From Blastomyces gilchristii SLH14081 (lineage: Eukaryota > Ascomycota > Eurotiomycetes > Onygenales > Ajellomycetaceae), in assembly GCF_000003855.2 (NCBI RefSeq), contig NW_003101646.1:62001-126000 (forward strand): a stretch of 64,000 nt of DNA, given 5' to 3'. The notes beneath the pieces were generated by a model, which made no database searches, was not told where the DNA came from, and saw only the letters and a list, made by a program, of their open reading frames with translations. Positions 33,600 through 44,613 of the stretch are shown here, in pieces (position 1 is the stretch's first letter; each line of letters starts with the position of its first letter). The position numbers were made by a program, and so were the translations under genes.

Positions 33600-36500
33600 T
33601 GACTTTAAAGACACAATCTGTACATGACTGTCTATGAGTCAGATTTATACTTCTGATCAGTATTGACAGACTTACTTATAAAGATAGAATCAGTTAATGC
33701 TGTAGAGTTGATTAGAGAAGATAAGCTCATCTATATAATAACTTTATAAGTGTCTGAGAATCTTGCAGTCATGGAAACTGAGCTTCAGATATCAGAGAAA
33801 TACTGAGATCTCACAGAGATGTTCAGTTCAGCAAAGACAGCTGAGCTTTTCTCTCATTATAAGAAGAATCTGATAATAAATTTAATAGAAGAGTAGAAAT
33901 CCTTCTGAGAATCAATCTATAAGCTCTCTTATTATAAGATAGAGGTCTTGCAGATCTATGTGAAGAAGAATCTGAAGAATGACTTCATTTAATCTTCACA
34001 GATCTTTATAAAAGTCTCTGTAATATTCATAAAGAAGAAGAATGAAGATCTCAGATTGTGTGTAGACTACTGTAATCTGAACTTCAAGATAATAAAGAGT
34101 CACTACTCTCTATCTCTGATTGAGAATATAATTAACTGTCTCACAGAAGCTGTCATATTCACACAACTGAATGTAATCAATATATATACACAGCTGTGAA
34201 TATAGTCTGAGAATGAATAAAAGACTGTCTTTAGAACTGCACTGAGATTGTTTGAATATCTAGTAATGTCTTTTAATCTGACTAATACTCTCACAGCATT
34301 TCAGTCTTTTATTAATAAAATACTTTGTGTATATCTGAATATCTTTGTAATAATATATCTGAATAATGTGATAATGTACTTTATAAAGAAGAAAGAACAC
34401 ACTGAGCATGTGTGAAGTGTGTTAAAGATCTTAGATGAGACAGAACTGTATATTAAGCTTATAAAGTGTAACTTCAGTATTCACTGAATTAATTTCCTAG
34501 AATATATAATCACTGCAGATGATATTCAGATGAAATCTTTACAGATTGAGACTATTCTATCATGACTGAAGCTAACTAGTATTTATGAAATTCAGATCTT
34601 TCTGAGCTTTATGAATTTCTATAGATGATTTATCTTTGTATTTATGAGAATCTTTTTAACTCTTACAGATATGCTGAAGAGTAAAAACAAGAAGAAGTTA
34701 TTCTATAAATAAAGAATGAAAAGATTGTTGAGAAGAGAGAACTGTGAGAACTTTCTTATCTCAGAAGCTTATAGAGTTTTTGTAAGATTGAAATAGATAT
34801 TTATAGACACAGTAATACTGTTTCACTTTAATTTCTTACTTTTAATCAGATTAAAGACAGATGTCTTCTTCTTTATAATTTCAGAAATAGTCTTATAACT
34901 ACAGTTAAATAAGAACTGAGTTTCAGTGATTTTTTTCTCATAGAAGATGTAATCTATGAAGATTAACTATAACATTCATAATCAGAAGCTTCTTATAATA
35001 GTGAAATTCTTTTATCACTGATATCACTACTTTAAGAACTTTATAACAGTGATTACTGTTAGAACTAATTATAACAGCTTATAATAGTTTACTTTAATTA
35101 AGAAACTCTCACAGTAGTAGATTTACTGAGTTTAGAGACTAAGTGAGTTCTGATTCAAGATAAAATATATCAAGAGAACTAAGAACTCAGCAGATGAATT
35201 CTCTCACAGATCAGACTATATTAAGAAGATCAGAGTGACAGATACAGAGAGATTAGAGAAGATAGAAAAGCTTTACAGAATGCTTAAACTGAGTGTTATA
35301 AAGAGATTAACTGAAGAGTCTCTTAATTCCTTATAAGAGAAGAGAGAGAAGAGAGAGAAGAAGTCTGTATAACTACTCTTTATAACACTGAGAGTTAACA
35401 CTCTGAGAATCTCTGTAAGAATTCTTGAAGAGAGTATCTATAATCTGAAGAGTTTGCAGACTTTGAGAAGTGCTGTGAAAGACCTGATATAAGAAGAAAC
35501 AGAGTATAAGTCTTTATAAGATCTTCTATTCAGATTATCTGAACTGCAACTGAAGAATGAATATACTCAGTATATTCAAAAACTGCTTATAACAGAGATT
35601 AATTCTGCAGAAACAAAGAATTGAAGAGACTTAAATAATCTCTTATAAAGAGAGAGCTGAATTTATATATCTATGAATAAGTTTCTATGTATAGAACTTA
35701 TTAAAAGATATTATAACTCTTCTCTAGTAAATCATTTTATAGATACTAGAACTCATGAGTTGTTTATAAGAAAATACTTCTGACTGAAGATACAAGAATT
35801 TATAAAGAAGATAGTAGATTCTTATACTATTTATCAGAATTCACAGATAGTGCAGTTCAGATTATATAAAGAACTTACTTCTCTACTCATCTCACAGAAA
35901 CCTTGAGAACAGCTAGAAATAAATACTCTTATAAGTCTCTCTGAAAGCAAGAACATATATAATACCTGCTTTGACAGTGTACTGATAATAGTGAATCACT
36001 TTATCAAGATAACACACTTTATACTCACTCATAAGAACTTGAAGTCAAAGAATTTAACTTATATCTTTGTCTATAATGTGATCTGATTGCATGAGTTGTC
36101 TGTGAACATTATCTCAGATAGAGAATTAATCTTTATAGAAGAGTTCTAATCTGATCTGATAACTATACTGAAGATCTTATGAGATCTAAGTATGACTTTT
36201 TATTAACAGATAGATGATCAGACAGAATATCTGATAAGTATATTGAAACAGTATCTGCAGTACTTTGTTAATTATAATCAGAATAACTGAGTATATTGAT
36301 TATTACTTACAGAGTTTATATACAATAACTTAAAATATATCAGCACAGATAAAACCCTCTTTGAGATACTCACTGAGACTTATCTATAGATGATCTTGAT
36401 GAACTCATGAGAGTATACTATAGAGTGTAGTGATGCTCATGAACAGACTGAGAGAATTCAGAATATTCAGAAGAAAGTCTGTAAATTCTTGAGAAAGACT

Positions 36501-36940
36501 CAAGAGTATCAGAAGAGATACTATAACTTTAAGCATATTATAAAGAGTTTTAAGAAAGATGATAAAGTCTGACTGAGTCTAGAAAACATCATTATACAGA
36601 GATCTAGTAAGAAGCTGAATCTCTTATAAACAGAGTCTTATAAGATTATGAAGAAAGTTAGTTTACAGTTCTACAGATTGAAACTGTTATCTGAGTTATA
36701 GATATACAATGTTTTTCATATCTCTTTACTCTGTGAATATAAGAAATTCTTAGAAGAGAATTCTATGACTTATCATTCTATCTGCAAAGCACTAGAGAGT
36801 GAAAGAGAATATTAGATCAAAGAGATTATTAACTCAGAGAAGTGAGATTATAAGCTTTAATTCAAGATTCAGTGATAAGAGTATTCTGACAAGATAAATA
36901 AGTTCACTTAAGAATTATCTGAGCAGATAAGATATCTGCA
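33600..36940 (+). pseudogene. Gypsy pol remnant: reverse transcriptase, RNase H, integrase, chromodomain
   Basis: At about 34031-34140 the frame reads EDLRLCVDYCNLNFK, and then AVIFTQLNVINIYTQL, the first reverse transcriptase blocks. At about 34260-34375 EYLVMSFNLTNTLTAFQSF precedes IYLNNVIMYF, where the catalytic DD pair has become NN. The integrase covers about 35650-36750: a zinc-binding part in which Cys codons became Tyr (SYTIYQ), then SVNIISDRELIF. FHISLLCEYK is at about 36717. A chromodomain-like end lies at about 36800-36930 (IKEIINSEK, YKL, FKIQ, YSDKINKFT). Frequent stops arise from Trp and Arg codons. The domain order reverse transcriptase-RNase H-integrase is diagnostic of Ty3/Gypsy. 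Confidence 0.9.
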
Positions 36941-37322
36941 GAAGCTGAGATATGACTTTTATACTATGAATTCTGATAAGTCAGAATGATGCAGTCTTCA
37001 CTAAGAACCTGATTATAATAAAGATATTAACACTGTTATTTATAAACTCTAGTCTATAAGATGATGAGTTTCTACTGAGATGAACAGTCTACAGTGTACA
37101 CAAGAGAAGAAGAAATCATGTTCTTATTAAAGCTAAAAAACAAGAAAATAAACAGGGCTGTGAACATAATTTAGAGATTAATAAAGAAAAAATAAAGAAA
37201 ACTCATACTCACACTTATATTCTTAACATCTGTGACACTCAATTCTCTCACAACTATCAATTTTTTTCTTCAAAGAAGCAGAGAGTATTATATCTGTGAT
37301 ACAGATAATTATTACATTTAAT

Positions 37323-38010
37323 ATGAAGACTGTTAGAAATGCACAGACTTCAGAGAAGTCAGATATCAGAGTACATACAGTTGCAGCAGAGTCTTGAGAG
37401 CTGACTGTCTATATATATGATTAGATATCTTTTATAAAGCTGTGTTTACTTCTTCAGTTATACTGAAGTATTCAGCCTGAAAACAATTGAGATGCAGAGA
37501 GAGAACTTATCTATTCAGATTAACTTCTGTTATAAATTTATAATATTCACATTGTCTTGATTACTCAGATTTTGTGAGTATCTGAGAATTTATCTCTTAT
37601 TGACAATGAGATTGCAGAAATGTGCTGCAGTGTGAGAATTATTGATAGAGAATCTAGATATATTCACATATATCTGATCAGTAATTGTGTGAACAGAGAA
37701 GAGATAGTCATAGATCTGTGAAACTGCAGAAGACACTGACAATACAGAGAGCTTCACAAGAACTGTTAGCTAGAATCTGTAAGAAATTACTTATAAGAAG
37801 ACTTATAGCAAAGAGAGAGACTACACTGCTTAAAGCCAGAAGCTGGTCTGAGAGAGGCAGAGAGTTAGCTGCTGATCTGAAGATCAGATGCAGTGATAAA
37901 GCTGAAGAGAGTGAAGATACAGTTATGAGCAGCAGTGTCTCTACTTCATCAGCCAGTAAAAAGTAATCAGAGAAGTTGCAGAGACACTTACAAGAAGCTT
38001 AGCAGTAATC
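37323..38010 (+). pseudogene. Extra reading frame downstream of Gypsy pol, function unknown
   Basis: From an ATG at 37323 one plus frame keeps protein-like composition for over 200 codons: MKTVRNAQTSEKSDIRVH, ENLSLIDNEIAEM, VRIIDRESRYIHIYLIS. Its only stops are of the kind the mutation process makes. I recognise no domain and no sign of an envelope protein. The stretch includes a 93-codon open frame in another phase (37685-37966) that is probably by chance. Confidence 0.45.
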
Positions 38011-38816
38011 AGACATTGTTTATAAAGATATTAAAATTGAAAAATTTTTATTCTTGAGAAGTTCTTGAATCAATATATAAATATTATTAGAAATACTCTC
38101 TCTCTATCATCTGAATAAAAACACTTCACAGATGAATGAGAATACTCACAGTTATAAAGATAAGAGCTGTTATAGAAAAAGAGAAAAGAAGATGAAATTC
38201 TATAAACAGATCTGAGATATTTATACTACTCTAGAGAGATTTACTTACACTGTGAGTGATCTCACAGAATAATTAAATTACTCTAGTAAATAAGAGTGAT
38301 TATGAATTACAGATCTGAATCTTTCTATATAACTATAAAGAGTGATTACAGACTGCAGATATCTTGATTCTACAATTCTATAGAGTTAGTGAAAGAATGA
38401 AAAATTCCTCATAATTCTACAGTGTTAAAGAACAATGATTTATAAGAATAAGTGAAAGATTAACTTATAAATATTTCTCTTTGATGAGAATAATCTCACA
38501 GAGAGTGATTCATCTGTAAGATAAATCTATGTAATGATCACACAAGAATCTTGTGAAAATGATTGAGAGTTAACTGAAACTCTTCTATATAAAAGATATA
38601 AGATGAATCTGTGTAATAGTCAGAGAAGAATCTATAAATTATAAAGAATCTTATGAAATAAGAAACTAAGTGATAGACTCTTTTCTCTTCACAGTAATAA
38701 GGAATTTTTCCTCACTGAGATTTTTTATAGATATGAAGGATTTTTAGTGAGTATCACTGCAGTGCTGAGCTGATTCTATGAAGTTACTCAGTGAAAGACT
38801 TCACAGACAAAGCCTT

Positions 38817-38829
38817 AGAGAGGAAGAGA
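38817..38829 (+). other. Polypurine tract of the Gypsy element
   Basis: AGAGAGGAAGAGA lies directly before the 3' LTR, where plus-strand DNA synthesis of LTR elements is primed. Confidence 0.7.
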
Positions 38830-38831
38830 TA

Positions 38832-39089
38832 TGTAAGAAATCTCACTTCTTATAAATTCTTTATCTCTATTTCTATCTCTCATATAATTAATAGAGCTAG
38901 CAGCTCTTGACTATACACAACTATATAGACTGGAGTTCATGAATACTATTTATAACTCAGCTTAAATGCTAATATATATTTAATCTCTACATTTTATCTT
39001 TCTACTGTGAATACTTCTAGTAGTTAACAGTACATATCACACCAAGCTGCAAACACCTGAATAATCGCCTGCGAGTACTTATTCTTATA
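38832..39089 (+). repeat. Gypsy 3' LTR
   Basis: 258 bp, same length as the 5' LTR, with about 29 differences, all transitions. Here the first part is mutated and the last 40 bp keep CC and CG (ACACCTG, AATCGCCTGCGAG), the reverse of the 5' copy. Confidence 0.95.
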
Positions 39090-39094
39090 GCAGC

Positions 39095-42000
39095 TCTGTA
39101 ACTGTAATAACTGTCTTATCTCATATCTTTTCTGAAGCTAAAGAGTCTATTAATAGTGATTGAAACTTCTCAATGATTAAACTGATTAATTATTCAGATA
39201 CTTTATCTTACTATAAAGTATAAAGAGAAGTTAACTCTTATTTTATTTCTTTACTGAGTATATATATTATAGCTATATTTAAATTCAATTCTTCATAGTC
39301 TGAGTAAATAATCACAATATTATATCTCAGTAAATTCTTGATAAATTGATTGAAGATCTGTAGATATCTCAATATCTCATTCTTATATTTTAATAGAAAT
39401 ATTCATCTTATTCAGATAATATTATCTGTAATTATTATTATAAGCTTCTTATCAGTGTAAGATAATATATTATTCTCAGTTTCAAGAGTCTTATCATTAC
39501 TGAATATATTCACTCAAATCTTCAAGGTCTTACAGATGACATGACATGGTGTGAAATTCTTATAGAAAGTGTATTTCTATTTAGTCTTAATATATATAAT
39601 ACAGAATGATAATTTTTTCAGACTGATAATAACTATATTAAATTATGAGTCTCTGATTATTTTTAATATACTATTTTCACTAATATAATTAAGTTAATAA
39701 TATCACTTATTTATCAGAAGCTGTTTTGAAAGAACTGCAGATAATTAAGATGAAAATAAGATAATAAAGAAATCAGTATCTGAATTCTTAGAATTGATTA
39801 ACTGTTTAATCTTCTCATAGCTGAAAGATCTTAAAGACTCTGTACTTAGATTATAATCTATTGAGATTGTCTTTAATTTCAGAATAATTATATATATCAC
39901 TGCTTTATACATTGAGTTATTCATTATCTCATAAAATGTTAGTGAGCTGTTGAATAGAATACAAATATTATTATGAGATAGATTAATATAGAAGATATCA
40001 CTATTGATAGATAATAGAAATTTAAAGTAGTTCTCAGTATTAACTTGTATATCATAGTGAATATAGCTCTGATATTTTATAAGTTCAGTGAAGATTAGAT
40101 TTGCAGATAGTTCTAATATATAGTATATATAATTAAATTCTATCAATCTTTCACTCACTGAGATAAATACAGTGTCAATACTCTGAATTTTCAGAATAAT
40201 CTTATTAATCACTTAAACTATTGAATTATTAATTACTATAAGTTCTGAAAATTATGATTTATCACTCACTATGTGACATTCAGTGTTACTATCTTATATA
40301 GTGAGAGAATTCTTATAAGATTTTATAAAACAGACTGATATATTAATAATCTCTGTAAGATTTATTATCTGATAGATCTCTGATTTATCTGTAATAAATA
40401 GTTAAATTCTACTCTTACTATTATTCTTTTTCTTCTTTTTCTTGAATTTCTTTATTCTTATAGTATTGTTTATTCTTCAATTATTCAGAGCACTGTCTGA
40501 ATTGATTAATTAATAGATATCAAAGTAAGATCTCTCATATTCAGAATATATAGATAAATTGTCTGATCTCTGATAATTTCAGAAGCTCTCTTATAAACTG
40601 TTATAATTATATTCAGTACAGTCTTCACAGACTGAATTCAATGTATTATTATTAGAATTGATAGATGTAGTAATTATTATAGCTGTTATAACTGTTATAG
40701 TAGTGTTAACTACAGAATCTATATTCTATAGATTCTTTTTATCTTTTGAAGAATTAAGCTGTGAATAAATTTTCTTCATAAGAAGATTAACATTCAATAT
40801 CACAGCTGTGAATTTAAAATCTTATATCTTCTCTATCTTCTTTTAAATATAATTTCTTTAATTGTTGAGTAGAACTGAGTAGAAGATATTAAATATTTAT
40901 ATATCTGAGAGAAAAGTATTCATCATCTTCAATTTTATAATAATAGACTGAAATTTATTAAAGAATATATGTAGATTGATAATCTATATATTATTAAGAG
41001 ACATGAATTTCAGAACTATCTTATAATATAACTATATTTTAAGAACAGAGTATTTCTATTCAATTGCATTTTATAGAGTATAAGTAATCTGATTTTCATT
41101 ATATTTGAAGAAATGTGATCTGACATCTGTACTCAAGAAGTTTAAGATAAATATATAGAGTTATTGATTTCTGATATCTCAGAATAATACTTATTTATTA
41201 TCTCTTTATAGAGAATTCTGAATCTATTGTTTCTCTATTATATATTAACACTGTATATCAATCAGTTTTAATTTCATGAAGATACTTTATATAATGTAAT
41301 TAAATATATCAGTTAGACTGTTTAATCTCACAGTATTCTTAATATCTTTCTTAAATTAAAAGATTATCTTATTAACACAGCTATCTGATTTATAAAGATT
41401 GAATTTCAATCTTTCACTGAGATTAGAATTTCATATAACTGTATAAGCTATTGAGATAATGACAGAATAATTATTAATATTCTATAATTAATCTGTAGAG
41501 AATCTCTGTTAATAGAGTTTTTTCAGTTATAATTTAAGTTCTAGAACTCTTCACTTCTTCTTCTCTATTTTAAATATTATCTTAAGATGCTTCATCTGTT
41601 GATCTGATTTTATCTCACTTAAACTGTTAACTTCATGAGAATCAGCTTTATTAAGTTATTAAGTAGATTAAGAGACTGATCTGATCATGTTAGAAGCTAT
41701 ATTTAAATCAGCTTTGAATTGAGAGAGTGTTTCAGAGTGTTTATTAATAAAGCTTTCAAAAGCTTCAGAAGAATGTTCACTGACAGAGTATAAGTATAAA
41801 GAATCATCATCATTAACTGCAACTGACTCAGTGAAAAGAATATGAGATTATGAATATATGTATAAGTGAGATTGTATTGAATTCATTATCTTGATATTTA
41901 TTTATTAAATTCTTGTTAATATTGTTCTCTTTTCTTACTTTTTTTACAAATGTGATGTGTTTTCTGTAAGTCTCTTTTTTAAGTGAGTAGTAGTATTATT

Positions 42001-42153
42001 AATCATCAAGATCTTAAATGCATTAATACTAATAGAATAAGACAATTTTAACTTCTGATGAGTGTATTGAATGAAGCAGTAGTTTAAATAATGATTATAT
42101 TGATAAGGAATTCTGAATTGGCAGTGATTTTGTGCAAAATGAGTCTCATAATC
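39095..42153 (-). pseudogene. Copia gag and pre-integrase remnant
   Basis: The minus strand carries a gag-like start at about 41886 (MNSIQSHLYIYS, then FTESVAVNDDDSLYLYSVS). The largest surviving open frame (39745-40212) reads YYILELSANLIFTELIKYQ, matching the segment before the Copia integrase. The region next to the right LTR (complement of 42141-42153, GATTATGAGACTC) resembles the half initiator-tRNA primer site used by Copia elements. All other frames are closed by transitions. Confidence 0.75.
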
Positions 42154-42248
42154 TGTGAAAGGTGTAAAGCTTGTGTGATTGAAAGGTTGCTAGCTTGTGA
42201 AAAGTTATATGGTGGAAGGATTAGTAAGCCAGATCACGTGACCTGACA
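42154..42248 (-). repeat. Copia LTR (5' LTR of the minus-strand element)
   Basis: 95 bp, matching 29297-29391. The TATAC target duplication follows at 42249-42253. Confidence 0.93.
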
Positions 42249-42253
42249 TATAC

Positions 42254-43024
42254 TCTGTACATACATTTGAGATCCGGCTCTCAACTTCATTAGTTACTCC
42301 GTCTCATTGCAGGTAGTTACTGTATATAAATTCCAAAATATAAATAAAATAAATAAATATAAATAAATAAATAAAAAATATCCCCGCCCTGTCCCTTCTG
42401 CCCCCGCAATACAATACCTGCTGAACACCCCCTTCACCAAACCTTATAACAAACACAAGCCTTCTTTCAAGCCACAATTGTGGAATATTGTTTAGTTCCA
42501 GGCTAGTACGTGTATGTACTGCAACTACATAACTAACTTAGTTATCTAGAATCATTATTAAATAAATTCTACGGCGTTCAACCAGTCCGATAAGGTAGTT
42601 AACTAATAACCATCACATAAGTTCCGTTTCAGAAAAAGAATTTGAAAGGAAAAAAAGCGCCTTAGGAATGAGGGAGCCACTACCTATCTATCCCCTGCCT
42701 CTCTACTCCGTACTGACAACCGATTGCAGTTGATATGTAATGTATGTACTGTACATACAAGTACTCATTGCACGGGGGGATGGATTGGAACCCTTGATAT
42801 TCAATAATTACTGCTTGCACAGTGCAGTTAACTATGGGACATAGGAAATAATCCAGTAACCCAGAGAAGTAGAGAGAAAAAAAAGAAAAAAAGAAAAAAG
42901 TAATGAAAGATTCATCAAGTCAAGTTTATTACCTTCTAAGGGCTATCTTAATGTTTAATAGTTAATACAAATCATTAAAACACTAGAAATTTCGAATTTC
43001 TAACTTGGGTAACATAAAAGCTTG

Positions 43025-43063
<39 letters not shown>

Positions 43064-43351
43064 AGAAATAAGAAACCCATTTCGCTTCCCAGTGCTCCTG
43101 CTCCTGCTCCCTATCCCTATCCCTATCCCTATCCCTATCCCTATCCCTGGCCCTAGTTATCCCTAGCCCTTCCCTTGTCATGTCAATGTCATGTCATGTC
43201 ATGTATGTCATTGTTTTGCCGAAAAAAGAACACCATTCCCCAATAGATAGCACATTACCAGCGTGCCTTTTTTTTTTGCCTTTTTGTTTTACGGAGGCGG
43301 GGGGGGGGGGAAATCGATTGTAGAATGAAAACCCGGTATAAGAATAAATGA

Positions 43352-43382
<31 letters not shown>

Positions 43383-43446
43383 GAAATGGAAAGAAAGAAG
43401 AAGAGAGGCCTTCTAGACGGAGAAGAGGTCAGTCAGTCTAGGACTA
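42254..43446. other. Intergenic region right of the retrotransposon block
   Basis: About 1.2 kb. It contains AAATA repeats (about 42340-42376), the motif TACTCCGTAC at 42704-42713, an A run at about 43029-43061, the CCCTAT array listed separately, and A runs near 43352-43377. It includes the 3' flank of the mannitol dehydrogenase gene. No gene is supported. Confidence 0.5.
43109..43144. repeat. CCCTAT hexamer array, six units
   Basis: Six perfect CCCTAT units, continued by degenerate copies (CCCTGG, CCCTAG) to about 43166. It differs from the fungal telomere unit CCCTAA at one base. Confidence 0.9.
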
Positions 43447-44613
43447 TTATTTCGTCTCCTTCTGAACCCTGTCAACCTTCTCCAGTACGTGGGGGTACAG
43501 CGGATGATCCTTCTCCAGGCCCGTGAGCTTCGTCGTCGCATCCGCGGCAGACATCTCCTTCAGGATCCTGAAGAGCTCAAAGCTCTCCTCGTCGTCCGGC
43601 ACATTCTGGAACTTCAGCGCCTGCTCGACCGCGTTCATCAGCGCCGTGACGCTCTGGCCGCGCTCAGCGAGCTGTGCAGCGGGTCCGATGAAGCGTTCCT
43701 TGCGCGATAGTTTGCGGAGGGGCGCGCGGCCGACGCGCTGCACGATGTCCTCGAGGTAAGGGTTGGAGATGCGGGCGATGATCGTCTTGACGTACTCTGC
43801 CTGTTCCTGGGCGGGGATGCCGTGTTTCTCGATGATGAGTTTTGAGGTCTCTGCGAGGGCGGCGTTGACTTCGCTGCGGATCTTGGGGTCATTTAGGGCA
43901 TCGTTGATCGTCTTCTTGCCGGTGGAGTAGCCGTAGTAGGCGGCGGTAGCGTGGCCAGTGTTGACGGTGAACAGCTTGCGTTCGATGTATGGTTCTAAAT
44001 CATCCACCCAGTGGATAGCCTTGATATCTGGGTGTCCGACGTCACCGAAGGGGGTCTTCTCCACGACCCACTCGTAGAACTTCTCGATTTTGACGTCGAG
44101 GCCGGCATCAGCATCCTGGGTGGGCACGATGCGGTCGATGGCGGAGTTGGCGAACTGGGCACGACTGTACAGCGACGCACGACGGGATTCTTCAGTGTTC
44201 TCCTTGACGAAGCCGTGCAGGGTGTCTGTGGCTCCAATTGCGTTTTCACAGGCAATGACAGCTAATGGTTTAGACCCTGTTCGAGCATCGATTCCCTTGG
44301 CGATCGGTGGGGCGATGAACTTCAGGATGTTAGGACCAACGGCGCAGGTGACGACATCAGCGGTGGATATCTCCTTAATGACGTCGTCCAGGTTGTGTTT
44401 AGAGTTTATGGCGCGGTAGTTGGTGATGACTTTTTTCTGTTCTCCTTGTTCGCTGATCTCTGTGACGATATAGGATGACGTCTTTTGGAGGGAATCGATG
44501 ATACTATCCATCACGTCGACGAAGACGACTTCATAGCCAGACTCGTAGAGAAACTCAGCCACGAAGCCACGACCAATATTGCCGCCACCAAAATGAACAG
44601 CCTTCTTTCCCAT
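43447..44613 (-). CDS. mpdA: Mannitol-1-phosphate 5-dehydrogenase
   Basis: A single exon of 388 codons starting at 44613. The Rossmann loop GGGNIGRG is at residues 9-16, and FVDVMD follows the second beta strand, fitting NAD(H). The polyol-dehydrogenase signature [12 protein letters not shown] places the catalytic Lys at residue 213, with Asn218 and His221 as partners. The enzyme interconverts fructose-6-phosphate and mannitol-1-phosphate in the cytosol, feeding mannitol used in fungi for carbon storage and stress protection. Length and motifs are those of the long-chain polyol dehydrogenase family. The 5' flank holds purine tandem repeats. There is no intron and the frame is intact. Confidence 0.96.
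   Translation of the reverse strand: MGKKAVHFGGGNIGRGFVAEFLYESGYEVVFVDVMDSIIDSLQKTSSYIVTEISEQGEQKKVITNYRAINSKHNLDDVIKEISTADVVTCAVGPNILKFIAPPIAKGIDARTGSKPLAVIACENAIGATDTLHGFVKENTEESRRASLYSRAQFANSAIDRIVPTQDADAGLDVKIEKFYEWVVEKTPFGDVGHPDIKAIHWVDDLEPYIERKLFTVNTGHATAAYYGYSTGKKTINDALNDPKIRSEVNAALAETSKLIIEKHGIPAQEQAEYVKTIIARISNPYLEDIVQRVGRAPLRKLSRKERFIGPAAQLAERGQSVTALMNAVEQALKFQNVPDDEESFELFRILKEMSAADATTKLTGLEKDHPLYPHVLEKVDRVQKETK

Larger units (their letters stand above)
31837..39089 (+). mobile_element. Ty3/Gypsy chromodomain LTR retrotransposon inserted in the Copia element
   Basis: A 7253-bp element with 258-bp LTRs at both ends and a 5-bp target duplication GCAGC. The LTRs begin TGTAAGAA and end TTCTTACA (TTCTTATA in the right copy), so they have 8-bp inverted ends. 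The order on the plus strand is gag with a zinc knuckle, protease region, reverse transcriptase, RNase H, integrase, chromodomain and then an extra reading frame of unknown function. This order places it among chromoviruses, whose chromodomain is thought to guide integration to heterochromatin. A purine tract (about 38817-38829) precedes the 3' LTR. Nearly all frames contain stops produced by TGG-to-TGA, CGA-to-TGA and similar changes, so the element is dead. Confidence 0.95.
29297..42248 (-). mobile_element. Ty1/Copia-type LTR retrotransposon, minus strand, split by a Gypsy insertion
   Basis: The ends are 95-bp direct repeats (29297-29391 and 42154-42248) that begin TG and end CA. They are flanked by the 5-bp duplication TATAC at 29292-29296 and 42249-42253. 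Without the inserted 7.25-kb Gypsy element and its target duplication the element is about 5.7 kb. On the minus strand its right half holds gag and the pre-integrase region. Its left half holds the reverse transcriptase and RNase H remnants. All frames are broken by C-to-T/G-to-A changes, so it cannot move. A G-rich tract next to the 3' LTR (complement of 29392-29400) fits a polypurine tract. Confidence 0.92.

Noticed and set aside
37685..37966. 93-codon open frame inside the Gypsy element as a separate gene
   Set aside because: Another frame from 37323 shows the protein-like pattern with mutation-type stops. This one is open mainly because the stops fall in the other phase, and it needs a TTG start.
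39745..40212. 155-codon minus-strand open frame as a cellular gene
   Set aside because: Its sequence matches the pre-integrase part of Copia elements and lies within the Copia half, so it is a surviving piece of the retrotransposon.
29392..42153. A natural low-GC gene desert or centromere core
   Set aside because: Recognisable reverse transcriptase, integrase and LTR pairs with target duplications explain the AT content as mutated retrotransposons.
43109..43166. True interstitial telomere
   Set aside because: The unit is CCCTAT, not CCCTAA, and the array is only six units next to other low-complexity DNA.
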